Shown here: piece after piece, positions 1 through 8,440 of the stretch | How positions within the stretch are numbered: position 1 is the stretch's first letter | How the letters are laid out: each line of letters begins with the position of its first letter | Assembly (NCBI GenBank): GCA_900298995.1 | Contig: OMIC01000035.1 | Coordinates: 1 to 56,142, forward strand | Direction: 5' to 3' | Length of the DNA stretch: 56,142 bases | Origin: Hyphomicrobiaceae bacterium | GTDB taxonomy: Bacteria; Pseudomonadota; Alphaproteobacteria; Rhizobiales; Aestuariivirgaceae | Program-made: the position numbers and the translations under genes | Notes under the pieces: model-generated | Database searches by the model: none | What the model was told of the DNA's origin: nothing | The model's input: only the letters and a program-made list of their open reading frames with translations

Positions 1-86
1 TCAGCGGTTTAGCCCAATGAGGCTGCCGGGGGAAGAGCAGGTTTTTGCGGCCTTGCAGGGCGATCCCGAATCAACCGCCCAAATGA

Positions 87-112
87 AAACGGCCCGCCGA
101 AGCGGGCCGTTT
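87..112 (-). terminator. Rho-independent terminator of the porin gene
   Basis: Read on the minus strand, this is a strong GC-rich hairpin with stem ACGGCCCGC/GCGGGCCGT around a TTCG loop, flanked by C and G, followed by TTTT. It lies about 20 bp past the porin stop codon, so it fits transcription ending after the porin. The stable UUCG tetraloop and the T-run are both directly visible. Confidence 0.85.
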
Positions 113-130
113 CCTGGTCGTTTGGAGAGA

Positions 131-1564
131 TCAGAAGCGCCAGACCGACACGAGGTCGAGCGTGAAGGTGTCCTTCTCAAAGTCGAGCTGCACCTTGTCG
201 CCCGCGTTGGCCGTGCTCGTGTTTTCGAGCGTAGCCTCGTTGGTCACGGTGAAGTATTCGGCTTCCACACCGATGGTCAGCTGCGGAACCGGGTCGTAGT
301 AGACGCCACCGAGGAATGCCCAGGTTTCGTAGTCAGCACCCTTCGACTTGTAGGGGTCAGCAAACACGTCCGTCTTGAAGCTGTCGCCGTCACGGTTCTT
401 GTAGCCGGCAGCCACTTCGGCATGGATAACCTCGGAGAGATTGGCCGAGAGCAAGCCGGACACGCCCCACCACGACTGGTTGTAGGGGAGCGATTTGGTG
501 ATTTCACCCGCGTCCTGGCTCGAGTTCGAGGCAACGGTCTGGAACGGACCCTCACCGAAGGCGCCTGCGAGAGACAGGTTGGCCATATCCCCGAGCGCGA
601 AGGCCATGCCCGCACCAACCTGCCAGAGGTCAGTGTAGCCAGCGTCATCGTTGTCGTCCTTGTCGCGCCAGACAGCAGCAACTTCACCATTGAAGATGTC
701 GCCCGAATACTTCAACTCGCCGGACACGCCCAGCTTGTCCCCGTCGGAAGAGTCCGATGCGCTCAAGTCAGTGCCGCGAAGCGAGGCGTCTTCGAAGGCG
801 ACTGCGGCCGAGACCGGCCCGGAGCCGTAGGACAGGCGCAGCTGCGTGACGTCACCGGGATTGAAGTTCACGTCGGCAGAGTCGGTGAGGTAGCAGGTGC
901 AGGCGCCATCATAGCCGTAGCCGATGTTGCCCAGCGAACCGGCATAACCGCCGCCGAAGGTCACTTCCGGCGTCATCGCCCAGTAACCCCAGGCCACGTC
1001 GGAATAGACGTCGCCCTTGCCATTGCCGTTGAAGTCGGCACGCATACGGATGTCCACGCCCACTTCGCCGACGGCGGTGTCAGTGGCGGCCGTCACACGC
1101 AGCTGGCCACGAGCCAGGATGTCGGTGTCGTCGGTATCCTCCGAGGCTGCCTTGTCCGTCGTCCAGCCGGACCACGTCTCTGTGTCCGCATCGTAGGTCC
1201 TGCCCTTCAGGGTCGGGGCGTAATTGTTGTAGATCACGCCGGCCCTGACGTAACCCGACCAGGTGATGGTCGCACCAGCCGGGGCGTCAGCCGTCGGCAG
1301 AACAGTGATGTAGGTGGCCTCATCACCATACGAGGCCAGCTCACGGTTCTTCATGGGCAGGCCCGGGGTCTGGGCCAGAGGGCCCTCGGACACAGCCAGC
1401 AGGCTGTAGCCGGCCGGAACCGCCGGAGCAGCTTCCATGGCCGCCACGCGGGCGTTCAGGGCCTCGATCTGCGCCTTCAGCGCGTCGAGGTCGTCGGCGT
1501 GAGCGAGAGCGGAGGTCGCAGCGAAAGCCGCACCGCCCATCAGCGCCATCTTGATGATCTTCAT
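131..1564 (-). CDS. Outer-membrane porin, alphaproteobacterial Porin_2 type
   Basis: Predicted trimeric beta-barrel porin for passive diffusion of small solutes. The 477-residue protein begins with a signal peptide (basic MKIIK, hydrophobic core, cleavage near residue 23 after AHA). A short heptad-like coiled-coil follows (DLDALKAQIEALNARVAAME), then a long glycine- and aromatic-rich beta-strand region, and it ends in WRF, the terminal Phe used by the BAM machinery. A CTC cysteine pair sits in the middle, as in many members of this family. I chose the internal ATG at 1564 because GGGAG lies 8-9 bases upstream and the signal peptide starts there; an in-frame extension to 1654 has no such site. 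The gene is monocistronic with its own terminator. Substrate specificity cannot be inferred. Confidence 0.9.
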   Translation of the reverse strand: MKIIKMALMGGAAFAATSALAHADDLDALKAQIEALNARVAAMEAAPAVPAGYSLLAVSEGPLAQTPGLPMKNRELASYGDEATYITVLPTADAPAGATITWSGYVRAGVIYNNYAPTLKGRTYDADTETWSGWTTDKAASEDTDDTDILARGQLRVTAATDTAVGEVGVDIRMRADFNGNGKGDVYSDVAWGYWAMTPEVTFGGGYAGSLGNIGYGYDGACTCYLTDSADVNFNPGDVTQLRLSYGSGPVSAAVAFEDASLRGTDLSASDSSDGDKLGVSGELKYSGDIFNGEVAAVWRDKDDNDDAGYTDLWQVGAGMAFALGDMANLSLAGAFGEGPFQTVASNSSQDAGEITKSLPYNQSWWGVSGLLSANLSEVIHAEVAAGYKNRDGDSFKTDVFADPYKSKGADYETWAFLGGVYYDPVPQLTIGVEAEYFTVTNEATLENTSTANAGDKVQLDFEKDTFTLDLVSVWRF

Positions 1565-1887
1565 TCGTTGGTTCTCCCAAGCTTGGAGTTTGAGTAACTC
1601 CCCCCATCCCCTGCAAATGGAACCGGAGGAATGCACGAGGTCATCGCACACCATGCAGTTGTCATATCAAAGCGTAGATTGGTCAACTCTCGAGAGATGT
1701 TTGAGGGGCTTATGTTCAGAGCCGTTGCGGGATTGCCACAGTTTGGCGAGTCAAAATTAGAATGAAATCAATTGCATAAACTCGATTTTTACCGCAATCG
1801 TTTACATCAATGATCGCCTTGACCCGGGCTTACCGGGCGAATCGAGTCGGTCTTTCCATTTCTCCATAAGTTGTGAAATAAGAGGCT
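1565..1887. promoter_or_regulatory. Intergenic region between porin and small membrane-protein genes
   Basis: 323 bp separating two divergent genes. The part from about 1660 to 1800 is clearly more AT-rich than its surroundings and should hold the porin promoter. Reading the minus strand I see TTGACC near 1692, but no convincing -10 at the right spacing, so I do not name hexamers. No RNA gene or convincing ORF is visible. Confidence 0.4.
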
Positions 1888-2130
1888 ATGAGTCCCGACA
1901 GCCCCCGTCTGCCATTCCTGCGCCTGCTGCTGCTGCAACCCATCGCGCTGCTGCCGCTGCTGGCAGCGCTGGTGCTCCAGCCCCGGAACCTGGCGGCGGG
2001 CCTCTCCGGCATGGTCCTGAACCACGGTATCTGGCTGGTGGTGGCGCTGGCGCTGGGGATCTGGGCGGGCTGGCACGTCGCGGCCACGCCCCGCCGTCCG
2101 CCGGGGTCACAGGACGAGGGCGCGCAATGA
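1888..2130 (+). CDS. Small hydrophobic membrane protein
   Basis: 80 residues, not recognised. Residues 9-33 (leucine-rich, with QPIALLPLLAALVLQP) and about 40-66 (GMVLNHGIWLVVALALGIWAGW) look like two membrane helices, followed by a short Arg/Pro tail. An AAGAGG lies immediately before the ATG, although only 2-3 bases away, which is tight. The stop overlaps the next gene's start as ATGA, indicating translational coupling of two tiny membrane proteins. The pair could form a small inner-membrane complex, but nothing in the sequence says what it does. Confidence 0.55.
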   Translation: MSPDSPRLPFLRLLLLQPIALLPLLAALVLQPRNLAAGLSGMVLNHGIWLVVALALGIWAGWHVAATPRRPPGSQDEGAQ

Positions 2131-2285
2131 AGCTCTCGAGCGATGTGCTGCTCTACGTGCTGAGCCTCTGGCTGATGATGGCCGGACTGTTTTTCGCAGG
2201 CGGCCTCGCAGGCGCGCTGGCGTTCCGCCGACTGGGCCGCCGTCAGGTCCGGGAGGAAGGCCGGGATTTGACCGGATCTTCGTAG
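2127..2285 (+). CDS. Tiny membrane protein, coupled to upstream gene
   Basis: 52 residues, not recognised. It starts at the ATG of an ATGA overlap with the preceding 80-residue gene. One helix spans about residues 8-33 (LLYVLSLWLMMAGLFFAGGL, ending GALAF), then a basic segment RRLGRRQVREEGR follows, so N-out/C-in orientation is likely by the positive-inside rule. Its 3' end overlaps the tail of the convergent gene at 2243-2563. It is short, but the start-stop overlap and the clear helix make it more credible than a chance reading frame. Confidence 0.5.
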   Translation: MKLSSDVLLYVLSLWLMMAGLFFAGGLAGALAFRRLGRRQVREEGRDLTGSS

Positions 2286-2563
2286 ACCGGTGGCGCGTCA
2301 ATGAACTCAAGTCGGATGCTGTCGGGCTGACGCAGCATTGTCCTCGTCGCGTAGCGTTCGGGCGAAGGATGAAAGCGGACCAGCAGGTGGCTGGCGTCTA
2401 TCACCAGAGCGCGCGGCACACTGATTTCCACCCAGCTCTTGCCACGGTGCAAGACGCACCCCACATGCAGTCGGCGGTTTTCGGAATTGAGAAGCTCGAC
2501 AAACTGAAGCACGGGCGGGCGTCCGCTGGCTTCATCCCATGGGCGTTTCTTGCGAGGAGCCAC
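2243..2563 (-). CDS. Hypothetical basic protein
   Basis: 106 residues with no family I can name. The N-terminus is basic (APRKKRP), the middle is a compact beta-rich pattern (RLHVGCVLHRG, SWVEISVPRALVID), and the tail is polar. There is no signal peptide or membrane segment. The start is GTG at 2563, supported by AAGGA seven bases upstream. It is divergent from the TetR gene at 2749 across a 185-bp gap that holds an inverted repeat, so it could be that regulator's target. Its last 43 bp overlap the convergent small membrane gene. Confidence 0.5.
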   Translation of the reverse strand: MAPRKKRPWDEASGRPPVLQFVELLNSENRRLHVGCVLHRGKSWVEISVPRALVIDASHLLVRFHPSPERYATRTMLRQPDSIRLEFIDAPPVYEDPVKSRPSSRT

Positions 2564-2690
2564 GGCAGATCCTTGATACGCAAATCGAACTCTCGAGACA
2601 GTATCTGTGGCGGCGACCTCGTTTCTGCACTTGTTGGTGCACTTTGATGGCTTTCGTGCAGGCGTTGCGCCTCGTCACCGCACCGACATG

Positions 2691-2715
2691 TTAGACGGAA
2701 GGTCAATCATTCTAA
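2691..2715. promoter_or_regulatory. Candidate TetR-family operator (inverted repeat)
   Basis: An imperfect inverted repeat with outer arms TTAGA and TCTAA, 15 bp apart, in the divergent gap between the hypothetical gene (start 2563) and the TetR gene (start 2749). It contains GGTCAA, which reads TTGACC on the minus strand and could be a -35 element for the leftward gene. Position and symmetry suit autoregulation, but the arms are short and this is only a candidate. Confidence 0.3.
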
Positions 2716-2748
2716 TGGACCTGCTCACGGGTCTCTGACCCGCGGATC

Positions 2749-3360
2749 ATGCCACGAAGACGCGAGAAAACACGACAGAGGCTCCTGGACGCAGCCGCAA
2801 CACTGGTTGCCGAGGAAAGCCTTGCCCAGATCAAGATCGACCGCATAACCCTGCGTGCCGGTGTGGCGCGGCGCACCTTCTTTCTGCATTTCCCAAGCAA
2901 GGATCATCTTCTCGCGGCGATCATGGAGCAGCTCCGCCCGGATCATCTTGAGCAATTCCGAAGCTGGGCCGATGCTGCTAGCGGGGGCGCAAGCCTCGAG
3001 AACAGATTGAGCGCGATGTTCGAGGGAATCGTCGACACCCTGCGCGACCCGACGTGGCGCGGAAGTTTCTTCATCCGGATCGCTTCCGAACTTGGGCATC
3101 TTCGTGGACACCCGGTGCATGCCGTCGTGGCAGCGGCAAACCGGGATGTCGAGAATTGGCTCGCGGAAGAGCTCAATCTTGCGGGCTATCGGGATCCGGA
3201 AAGGACAGCCCGGCAACTGCTGGTGATGATCAACGGTTTGCTCATGGTGCAGCTGATCACCCGCAGTGAGTCTTATGGTGAGGACGTGACCGTATTGGTG
3301 AGGGGCATGCTGGCCAGTCAGAGGCCACGGACCGACCTCAGTCCTGATCAACGTCCCTGA
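2749..3360 (+). CDS. TetR/AcrR-family transcriptional regulator
   Basis: 203 residues. The N-terminal 60 form the TetR DNA-binding domain: KTRQRLLDAAATLVAEE, then the helix-turn-helix ITLRAGVARRTFFLHFPSKD, in which FFxHFPSKDxLL is the usual family signature. The remainder is an all-helical ligand and dimer domain with no recognisable specificity. Members normally repress a neighbouring gene until a small hydrophobic ligand binds. The likely targets here are itself and the divergent gene ending at 2243. The 3' end overlaps the convergent hydrolase by 23 bp. Ligand unknown. Confidence 0.85.
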   Translation: MPRRREKTRQRLLDAAATLVAEESLAQIKIDRITLRAGVARRTFFLHFPSKDHLLAAIMEQLRPDHLEQFRSWADAASGGASLENRLSAMFEGIVDTLRDPTWRGSFFIRIASELGHLRGHPVHAVVAAANRDVENWLAEELNLAGYRDPERTARQLLVMINGLLMVQLITRSESYGEDVTVLVRGMLASQRPRTDLSPDQRP

Positions 3361-4201
3361 GCCAGCGACGGATCGCCGTCAGGCTCTCCGGTTCGTCGAG
3401 GAACGGGACGTGGCCGCGCTCCGCCACCGTCACGGCTGCAAGCCGCTTCAGGGGCCGGTGCATGGCGGCAACCGTCGCTTCGCTCAGCAGGTCGGAGTGT
3501 TCGCCGCGCAGCACCAGGCAGGGGCGTTGCGCCAGAGGATCCAGCAGCCCCCAGAGTTCGGGCATCTTGCCGGCCTCGATCTCGGCCGCAGGCGGGAAGC
3601 CTTGCGCCAGGCGAGGGTCGTAGTCGGCGCGCAGCTGTCCGTCCTCGGTGCGGTAGATGCGGCGGGCAAAGGCGGCCCATTCCGTCTCGCTCAGCGTCTC
3701 GAGGCCGGGATTGCTCGCCTTCAGCGCGGCAATGGCCTCGTCCCAGCCGGCGTAGCGGCGGTCGCTGCCAAGATAACTCCGTATACGGAGCAAGCCCGGT
3801 ATGTCGATGCGCGGGCCGATGTCGTTGAACAGCACACCCGCCAGCCGGGGCGCAGCACGAGCCGCGAGGAACAGGGCGACGATGCCGCCGCGCGATGTGC
3901 CGATGACGGCGAAGCGGCCGATGCCCAGATGGTCGAGCACGGCCAGCGTGTCGGCTGCCTCCTGATCGGGCCGGTAGGTGGCGGGGTCGGTCCAGCCGCT
4001 CTGCCCGCGGCCGCGGAAATCCAGCGCCACGACAGGGCGGTCCGGCGCCAGCAATGGCGCGATGACCTCGAAGTCGCGGCTGTTGCGCGTCAGACCGGGC
4101 AGACAGACGACCGGGGTCAGGGCCGCCGCAGGGCCGGCATAGTGGCGCGCGTAGATCCGCACGCCATCGGCTGCTGTGACGAAATGTTCGGAAAACTCCA
4201 C
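3338..4201 (-). CDS. Alpha/beta-fold hydrolase
   Basis: 287 residues, cytoplasmic. The fold is shown by CLPGLTRNSRDF (the oxyanion HG-like loop), the strand VVALDFRGRGQSG, the nucleophile elbow GTSRGG (Ser at about residue 102), a late LRGEHSDLL strand carrying the acid, and the catalytic His in ERGHVPFLDEP. This is the epoxide-hydrolase/haloperoxidase-like branch; the substrate cannot be told. The start is GTG at 4201, only 8 bp after the stop of the lytic transglycosylase gene, so the two are probably cotranscribed. The 3' end overlaps the convergent TetR gene by 23 bp. Confidence 0.85.
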   Translation of the reverse strand: MEFSEHFVTAADGVRIYARHYAGPAAALTPVVCLPGLTRNSRDFEVIAPLLAPDRPVVALDFRGRGQSGWTDPATYRPDQEAADTLAVLDHLGIGRFAVIGTSRGGIVALFLAARAAPRLAGVLFNDIGPRIDIPGLLRIRSYLGSDRRYAGWDEAIAALKASNPGLETLSETEWAAFARRIYRTEDGQLRADYDPRLAQGFPPAAEIEAGKMPELWGLLDPLAQRPCLVLRGEHSDLLSEATVAAMHRPLKRLAAVTVAERGHVPFLDEPESLTAIRRWLRDVDQD

Positions 4202-4209
4202 GGCCGCGA

Positions 4210-6348
4210 TCAGTCGCAGCCGCCCAGAAGGCCGGTCAGCGATGTCTTCGAACAGGGCTCAGCCGCAGGCGCGGCGGCGGGTTCTCCCGCGTCCGCCGGA
4301 ACCGAGGTCGAGGCCACGCTCAGGCTGTCGGTGCGCGCGCCGCGCATCAGATCCGCAGTCATCGGACGGACCGTCTTGGGCGCCAGCCGCGAGCGGTAGA
4401 CATGGAGGTTCTGCAGCACCTTCTGCACATATTGCCGCGTCTCCTGGAAGGGGATCGATTCAACCCAATCGATGGGATCGACTTCGCCGGCACGGAAATC
4501 GCCATATTCGGCGAGCCATTCGCGGGCGCGGCGCGGACCGGCATTGTAGCCGACCAGGGTCAGCACATAGGAGCCGCCATTGGAGGCGATGAGATCGCCC
4601 AGATGCGCGGCGCCGAGCTTGACGTTGTAGTCCGGGTCCATCAGGCGGCTGGCGTCATGCTTGAGGCCGTGCTGCTTGGCGATGAGCTTGGCGGTTCCCG
4701 GCATGATCTGCATCAGGCCCTGGGCACCCACCTTGCTGCCGGCATTGGGATTGAATTCGCTTTCCTGGCGGGCGAGCGCGAAGACGAGCGGCTTTTCAAC
4801 CGGCTTGCCGATCTGTTTCCAGTCGGGCAGGGCGCGGATCGGATAGCCCCACGAGTCGATGTCGATGTTGCGCTGTGCGGCGGCCTTTGCAAGGCGCACC
4901 GCCATGGTGGCGCCGCCCTCGGTCCACACCACGCTGGCAGCGGCATTCATCTCGTCCGTCGAGTCGAAGCGGTTGGCGAAGGACCACAGGAACATGTAGA
5001 GCGCGTTCTTGTCGTCGCTGGCCTCCGCCATGATCTTGAAGGCGCGCACGACCTCGTCCTCGGCAATGAGCTTCTGTGCGGCGGGCGATGCCTTGCCGCT
5101 TTCGATTTCTTCCGGGACCTTGCCCAGCCCGATCTTCTCGCGGGCGAGCTGACCGTAATAGACGGTCGAATAGCGAGCGGCCTCGGTATAGGCGGCCTTC
5201 GCCTCGCCCTTCTGGCCCATGGCCTCATGGGCGCGGCCCGTCCAGTAGGCGGCACGCGCCTTTTCGGTACGGCTTTCGGCAATCTCGGCCAGCCGGCGGA
5301 AGTGTCGAAGGCCGGTTTCGGGATCCTTCACATAGCGCAGCGCGATCCAGCCCGCGAGGAACTCGCCCTCGATGGCCTCCTCGGTGTCGGCGAAGCCATG
5401 GGCGCTGGCGATCCGGTAGGCGGCCTTCGCGGATTTGGGATAGCTGACGCCGATCGAGTGGCGCGCCACGATGCGCCGTTCGACCCACCAGGCCTCGGCA
5501 TCGCCCATCTTGGCGCTGTCGGCGGGAACCTCGAGCAGCAGGGCTCGGGCCTTGGTGTAGTTCTCGTTCATCCGGTAATAGCGGGTGAGCGCGTATTTCA
5601 TGCCCAGCGAGTCACGCATGGCGGAGGGGAGTCCGGCATAGAGCTTGTCGGCGCCGCGCTCGCCGCGGATCAGCTTCTGGGCGACGGCCGCTGCCTTCTG
5701 ATACTCGGCGGGCAGGCGCTTGGCTGCGCGGATCGCCGCGTTGGTCTCCTGGGCATAGACCAGACGCCACATGCGGCGCTTGTGGTCGGACTCGGTCAGC
5801 AGCTTGCCGAATTCAGAGGAAACCGATTTCTCAAGTTCAGGCGCGATTTCGGCATCGAGCCAGACCTCCAGCACCTGGCGGCGCGCGCCGTCGGTGTCGC
5901 CGGTGGCGATCAGTGCGCGGGCGAGGGCCAGCGCGCCCTCGTCGGTCACCGGCTTTCGCCGGGCGAAATGGGAGAGGATCAGCTCGGGGCTTTCCTCGTT
6001 GACATAGAGCGAACGCTCGGCGCGCTTGAGGAGGGCTTCCGAGAGCGGCCATTTCGGCGCGCTGTCGAGGAAGTTCATGATGCGCTGGTAGCCGGCGTCA
6101 TTGGGATGGTCGCGCAGATAGATGAGTTCCACCAGCTTGACGGCCGCGACATCGCCCGAGCGCTGGGCCGCTTCGCCCGCCGCGACGAAATCGCCCTTCA
6201 GCGCCAGCTGCGTGGCCGTCACGGCCTCGGCCGAGGGACCCGACTCTGCCATGACGGCGCTGACTCCGCCCCAGGGCTGTGGCGCGACCACCGCCGTGGC
6301 GGCGGCGAGGGCGATCAGGCTGACACGCAGGAACTGGTTGAAGCGCAT
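4210..6348 (-). CDS. Soluble lytic murein transglycosylase (Slt family)
   Basis: Periplasmic enzyme that cleaves the MurNAc-GlcNAc bond of peptidoglycan, forming 1,6-anhydroMurNAc. The 712-residue protein starts with a signal peptide (MRFNQFLRVSLIALAAATA). A long alpha-helical superhelix follows, with repeats such as YWTGRAHEAMGQKGEA, as in the Slt70 doughnut. The C-terminal SLT domain has ALARQESEFNPNAGS (catalytic Glu), GLMQIMPGTA and NVKLGAAHL, then LVGYNAGPRRAREW. I start at the ATG at 6348, where the signal peptide begins; an ATG 33 bp further upstream is possible, and neither has a strong ribosome site. It is divergent from dapA and leads into the hydrolase gene. Confidence 0.92.
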   Translation of the reverse strand: MRFNQFLRVSLIALAAATAVVAPQPWGGVSAVMAESGPSAEAVTATQLALKGDFVAAGEAAQRSGDVAAVKLVELIYLRDHPNDAGYQRIMNFLDSAPKWPLSEALLKRAERSLYVNEESPELILSHFARRKPVTDEGALALARALIATGDTDGARRQVLEVWLDAEIAPELEKSVSSEFGKLLTESDHKRRMWRLVYAQETNAAIRAAKRLPAEYQKAAAVAQKLIRGERGADKLYAGLPSAMRDSLGMKYALTRYYRMNENYTKARALLLEVPADSAKMGDAEAWWVERRIVARHSIGVSYPKSAKAAYRIASAHGFADTEEAIEGEFLAGWIALRYVKDPETGLRHFRRLAEIAESRTEKARAAYWTGRAHEAMGQKGEAKAAYTEAARYSTVYYGQLAREKIGLGKVPEEIESGKASPAAQKLIAEDEVVRAFKIMAEASDDKNALYMFLWSFANRFDSTDEMNAAASVVWTEGGATMAVRLAKAAAQRNIDIDSWGYPIRALPDWKQIGKPVEKPLVFALARQESEFNPNAGSKVGAQGLMQIMPGTAKLIAKQHGLKHDASRLMDPDYNVKLGAAHLGDLIASNGGSYVLTLVGYNAGPRRAREWLAEYGDFRAGEVDPIDWVESIPFQETRQYVQKVLQNLHVYRSRLAPKTVRPMTADLMRGARTDSLSVASTSVPADAGEPAAAPAAEPCSKTSLTGLLGGCD

Positions 6349-6542
6349 GAACAATCCATTCGAAAACGACACACCCGCCATCTGCCGCTAGGTGGCAAAT
6401 GCGCCGGGATCATGGCCTGGGCCCGGCGCTTGCCGCTCCTGGAGCAAACGTCTATGGTGCCGCCCGTCTTGCAGGTTGCGGCACGCTGATCTGCAAGCCT
6501 AAAACCCATATGGTTTCCAAGTCATTACCGGAGCAGCCCGCC

Positions 6543-7424
6543 GTGACGTTCAGAGGTTCCTTTCCCGCGCTCATCACACCCATGAAGAATGGCGAGGTCG
6601 ATGCGCCCGCGTTCCGGAAATTCGTCCACTGGCAGATCGAGCAGGGTTCGCACGGGCTGGTTCCCGTGGGCACGACCGGGGAAAGCCCGACGCTGACGCC
6701 CGAGGAGCACAAGGCGGTCATCGAGATGTGCATCGCCGAGGCGCGCGGCCGCGTGCCGGTGATCGCGGGCACGGGCTCCAACAGCACGCTCGAGGCCATC
6801 GAATACACCCGCCATGCCAAGGAGGCGGGGGCGGACGCCGCCCTCGTGGTGGTTCCCTACTACAACAAGCCGACGCAGGACGGGCTCTATGCCCATTTCA
6901 AGGCGATTGCGGATGCCGTGAACATTCCGATCATCGTCTACAACGTGCCGGGACGCACGGTCGCCAACATCTCGGTCGAGACGCTGGCGAGGCTCTCGCA
7001 TGACTGCAAGAACATCGTGGGCACCAAGGATGCCTCGGCCGATCTCACCCGGCCGTCGCGCCAGCGGCTGGCCTCGGGCAAGGACTTCATCCAGCTCTCA
7101 GGCGAGGACGGCACGGCGCTCGGCTTCAACGCTCATGGCGGCGTGGGCTGCATCTCGGTTACCGCCAATGTGGAGCCGAAGCTCTGCGCGGAGTTCCAGG
7201 AGGCTACCCTCAAGGGCGATTATGCCGGCGCGCTTGCCCTGCAGGACCGGCTGATGCCGCTGCACCATGCGCTGTTCGTCGAGACCAGCCCCGGACCCGT
7301 GAAATATGCCGCGAGCCTGCTTGGCCTGTGTTCGGCGGAGGCGCGGTTGCCCATGGTGCCGGTGGCCGAGTCCACCCGCCAGGCGGTGCGTGCAGCGCTG
7401 GTTCATGCCGGGCTGCTGAACTGA
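6543..7424 (+). CDS. dapA: 4-hydroxy-tetrahydrodipicolinate synthase
   Basis: First committed step of lysine and meso-diaminopimelate synthesis: condenses pyruvate with aspartate semialdehyde. It gives the DAP cross-linking residue on which the wall enzymes in this window act. 293 residues, the usual length. Motifs are [36 protein letters not shown] and the Schiff-base lysine in GTKDAS, at residue 162 with this start (E. coli has Lys161). The start is GTG at 6543: GGAG lies nine bases upstream and the length then fits. An ATG at 6510 is in frame but lacks a ribosome site. smpB follows after one base, so they form an operon. Confidence 0.95.
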   Translation: MTFRGSFPALITPMKNGEVDAPAFRKFVHWQIEQGSHGLVPVGTTGESPTLTPEEHKAVIEMCIAEARGRVPVIAGTGSNSTLEAIEYTRHAKEAGADAALVVVPYYNKPTQDGLYAHFKAIADAVNIPIIVYNVPGRTVANISVETLARLSHDCKNIVGTKDASADLTRPSRQRLASGKDFIQLSGEDGTALGFNAHGGVGCISVTANVEPKLCAEFQEATLKGDYAGALALQDRLMPLHHALFVETSPGPVKYAASLLGLCSAEARLPMVPVAESTRQAVRAALVHAGLLN

Positions 7425-7425
7425 G

Positions 7426-7923
7426 ATGAGTTCAAAGAGCGGCGGCGCCAAGGCGCCGCGCAAGCAGGACGGCATCAAGGTCATCGCCGACAACCGGCGG
7501 GCACGTTTCGACTATGAGATCCTCCAGAGCTTCGAGGCGGGCGTTGCGCTTCAGGGCTCGGAGGTGAAGTCGCTGCGCACCGGCCACATCAATCTGGGCG
7601 AGGCCTATGCCGCCATGAAGGGCGGCGAGCTGTGGCTGATCAATTCCAACATCCCGGAATACCGCGAAGCCAACCGCTTCAACCACGAGCCCAAGCGGCC
7701 GCGCAAGCTGCTGCTGCACCGGCGCGAGATCGACAAGCTCTCGGCGGGCGTGCTCAAGGAGCATCTCACGATCGTGCCGCTCAAGATGTTCTTCAATCCG
7801 CGCGGCCGCGTGAAGGTCGACATCGCTTTGGCCCGCGGCAAGAAGCTTCATGACAAGCGCGAGACGCTGAAGGAACGCTCCTGGGACCGCGAGCGCGCGC
7901 GGCTCATGCGCGAGAAGGGCTGA
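7426..7923 (+). CDS. smpB: SsrA-binding protein
   Basis: Partner of tmRNA in trans-translation: SmpB places tmRNA in the A site of stalled ribosomes. 165 residues, typical. Diagnostic segments are [50 protein letters not shown] and the basic C-terminal tail [18 protein letters not shown], which mimics the mRNA path. A basic 15-residue N-terminal extension is common in this class. It starts one base after dapA and is followed after three bases by the peroxiredoxin-like gene. I found no tmRNA gene nearby. Confidence 0.96.
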   Translation: MSSKSGGAKAPRKQDGIKVIADNRRARFDYEILQSFEAGVALQGSEVKSLRTGHINLGEAYAAMKGGELWLINSNIPEYREANRFNHEPKRPRKLLLHRREIDKLSAGVLKEHLTIVPLKMFFNPRGRVKVDIALARGKKLHDKRETLKERSWDRERARLMREKG

Positions 7924-7926
7924 GCC

Positions 7927-8430
7927 GTGTCATTCCTGCAGCATCTCGTGGGCCGGATGATGCCCGATGTGGACCTCGAGGCGACGTCGGGAAGTCCGGT
8001 CAATCCGGCGCGCATTCCCGGCACGGCGGTGGTCTTCGGCTATCCCTTCACGGGCCGGCCCGGCTATCCCGACCCGCCCAACTGGGACCACATACCGGGC
8101 GCCCATGGCTCGACCCCGCAGGCGCTCGCCTATGCCGCAGCCTATGGCCAGTTCCGTCGTCTCGGCGTGAAGCTCTTCGGGCTCAGCCTGATGGACAGCG
8201 AATGGCAGCAGGACTTCGTGAGCCGCAACCGGCTGTCCTTCCGACTGCTCTCCGATCCGGCGGGCATTGTGCCACGGCATCTGTCGCTGCCCACCTTCGA
8301 GACCGGCGGCGTCACCTATCTCCAGCGCATGACATTTGTGTTGCGCGATGGCGTGATCAGCCATGTGCGCTTCCCGGTTCCCGAGCCTGCGCTCGATGCC
8401 GCAGAGGTCCTTGCAGCACTCGCGCCCTGA
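7927..8430 (+). CDS. Peroxiredoxin-fold (AhpC/TSA-like) protein lacking cysteine
   Basis: 167 residues with the AhpC/TSA thioredoxin fold. VNPARIPGTAVVFGYPFTGRPG and the following WDHIPGAHGSTPQALAY align with the active-site stretch of a known alphaproteobacterial subgroup. From family knowledge that subgroup reads IPGARGCTPQSC. Both cysteines are replaced here (Ser and Ala), and the whole protein contains no Cys. It therefore cannot act as a thiol peroxidase in the usual way; a structural, chaperone or otherwise altered role is possible. The start is GTG, three bases after smpB, so it is probably translated from the dapA-smpB message. Confidence 0.7.
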   Translation: MSFLQHLVGRMMPDVDLEATSGSPVNPARIPGTAVVFGYPFTGRPGYPDPPNWDHIPGAHGSTPQALAYAAAYGQFRRLGVKLFGLSLMDSEWQQDFVSRNRLSFRLLSDPAGIVPRHLSLPTFETGGVTYLQRMTFVLRDGVISHVRFPVPEPALDAAEVLAALAP

Positions 8431-8440
8431 CGGTGGACGC

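Noticed and set aside
4402-6489. 695-codon plus-strand frame antisense to the lytic transglycosylase
   Set aside because: No domain and antisense to a gene with clear Slt motifs.
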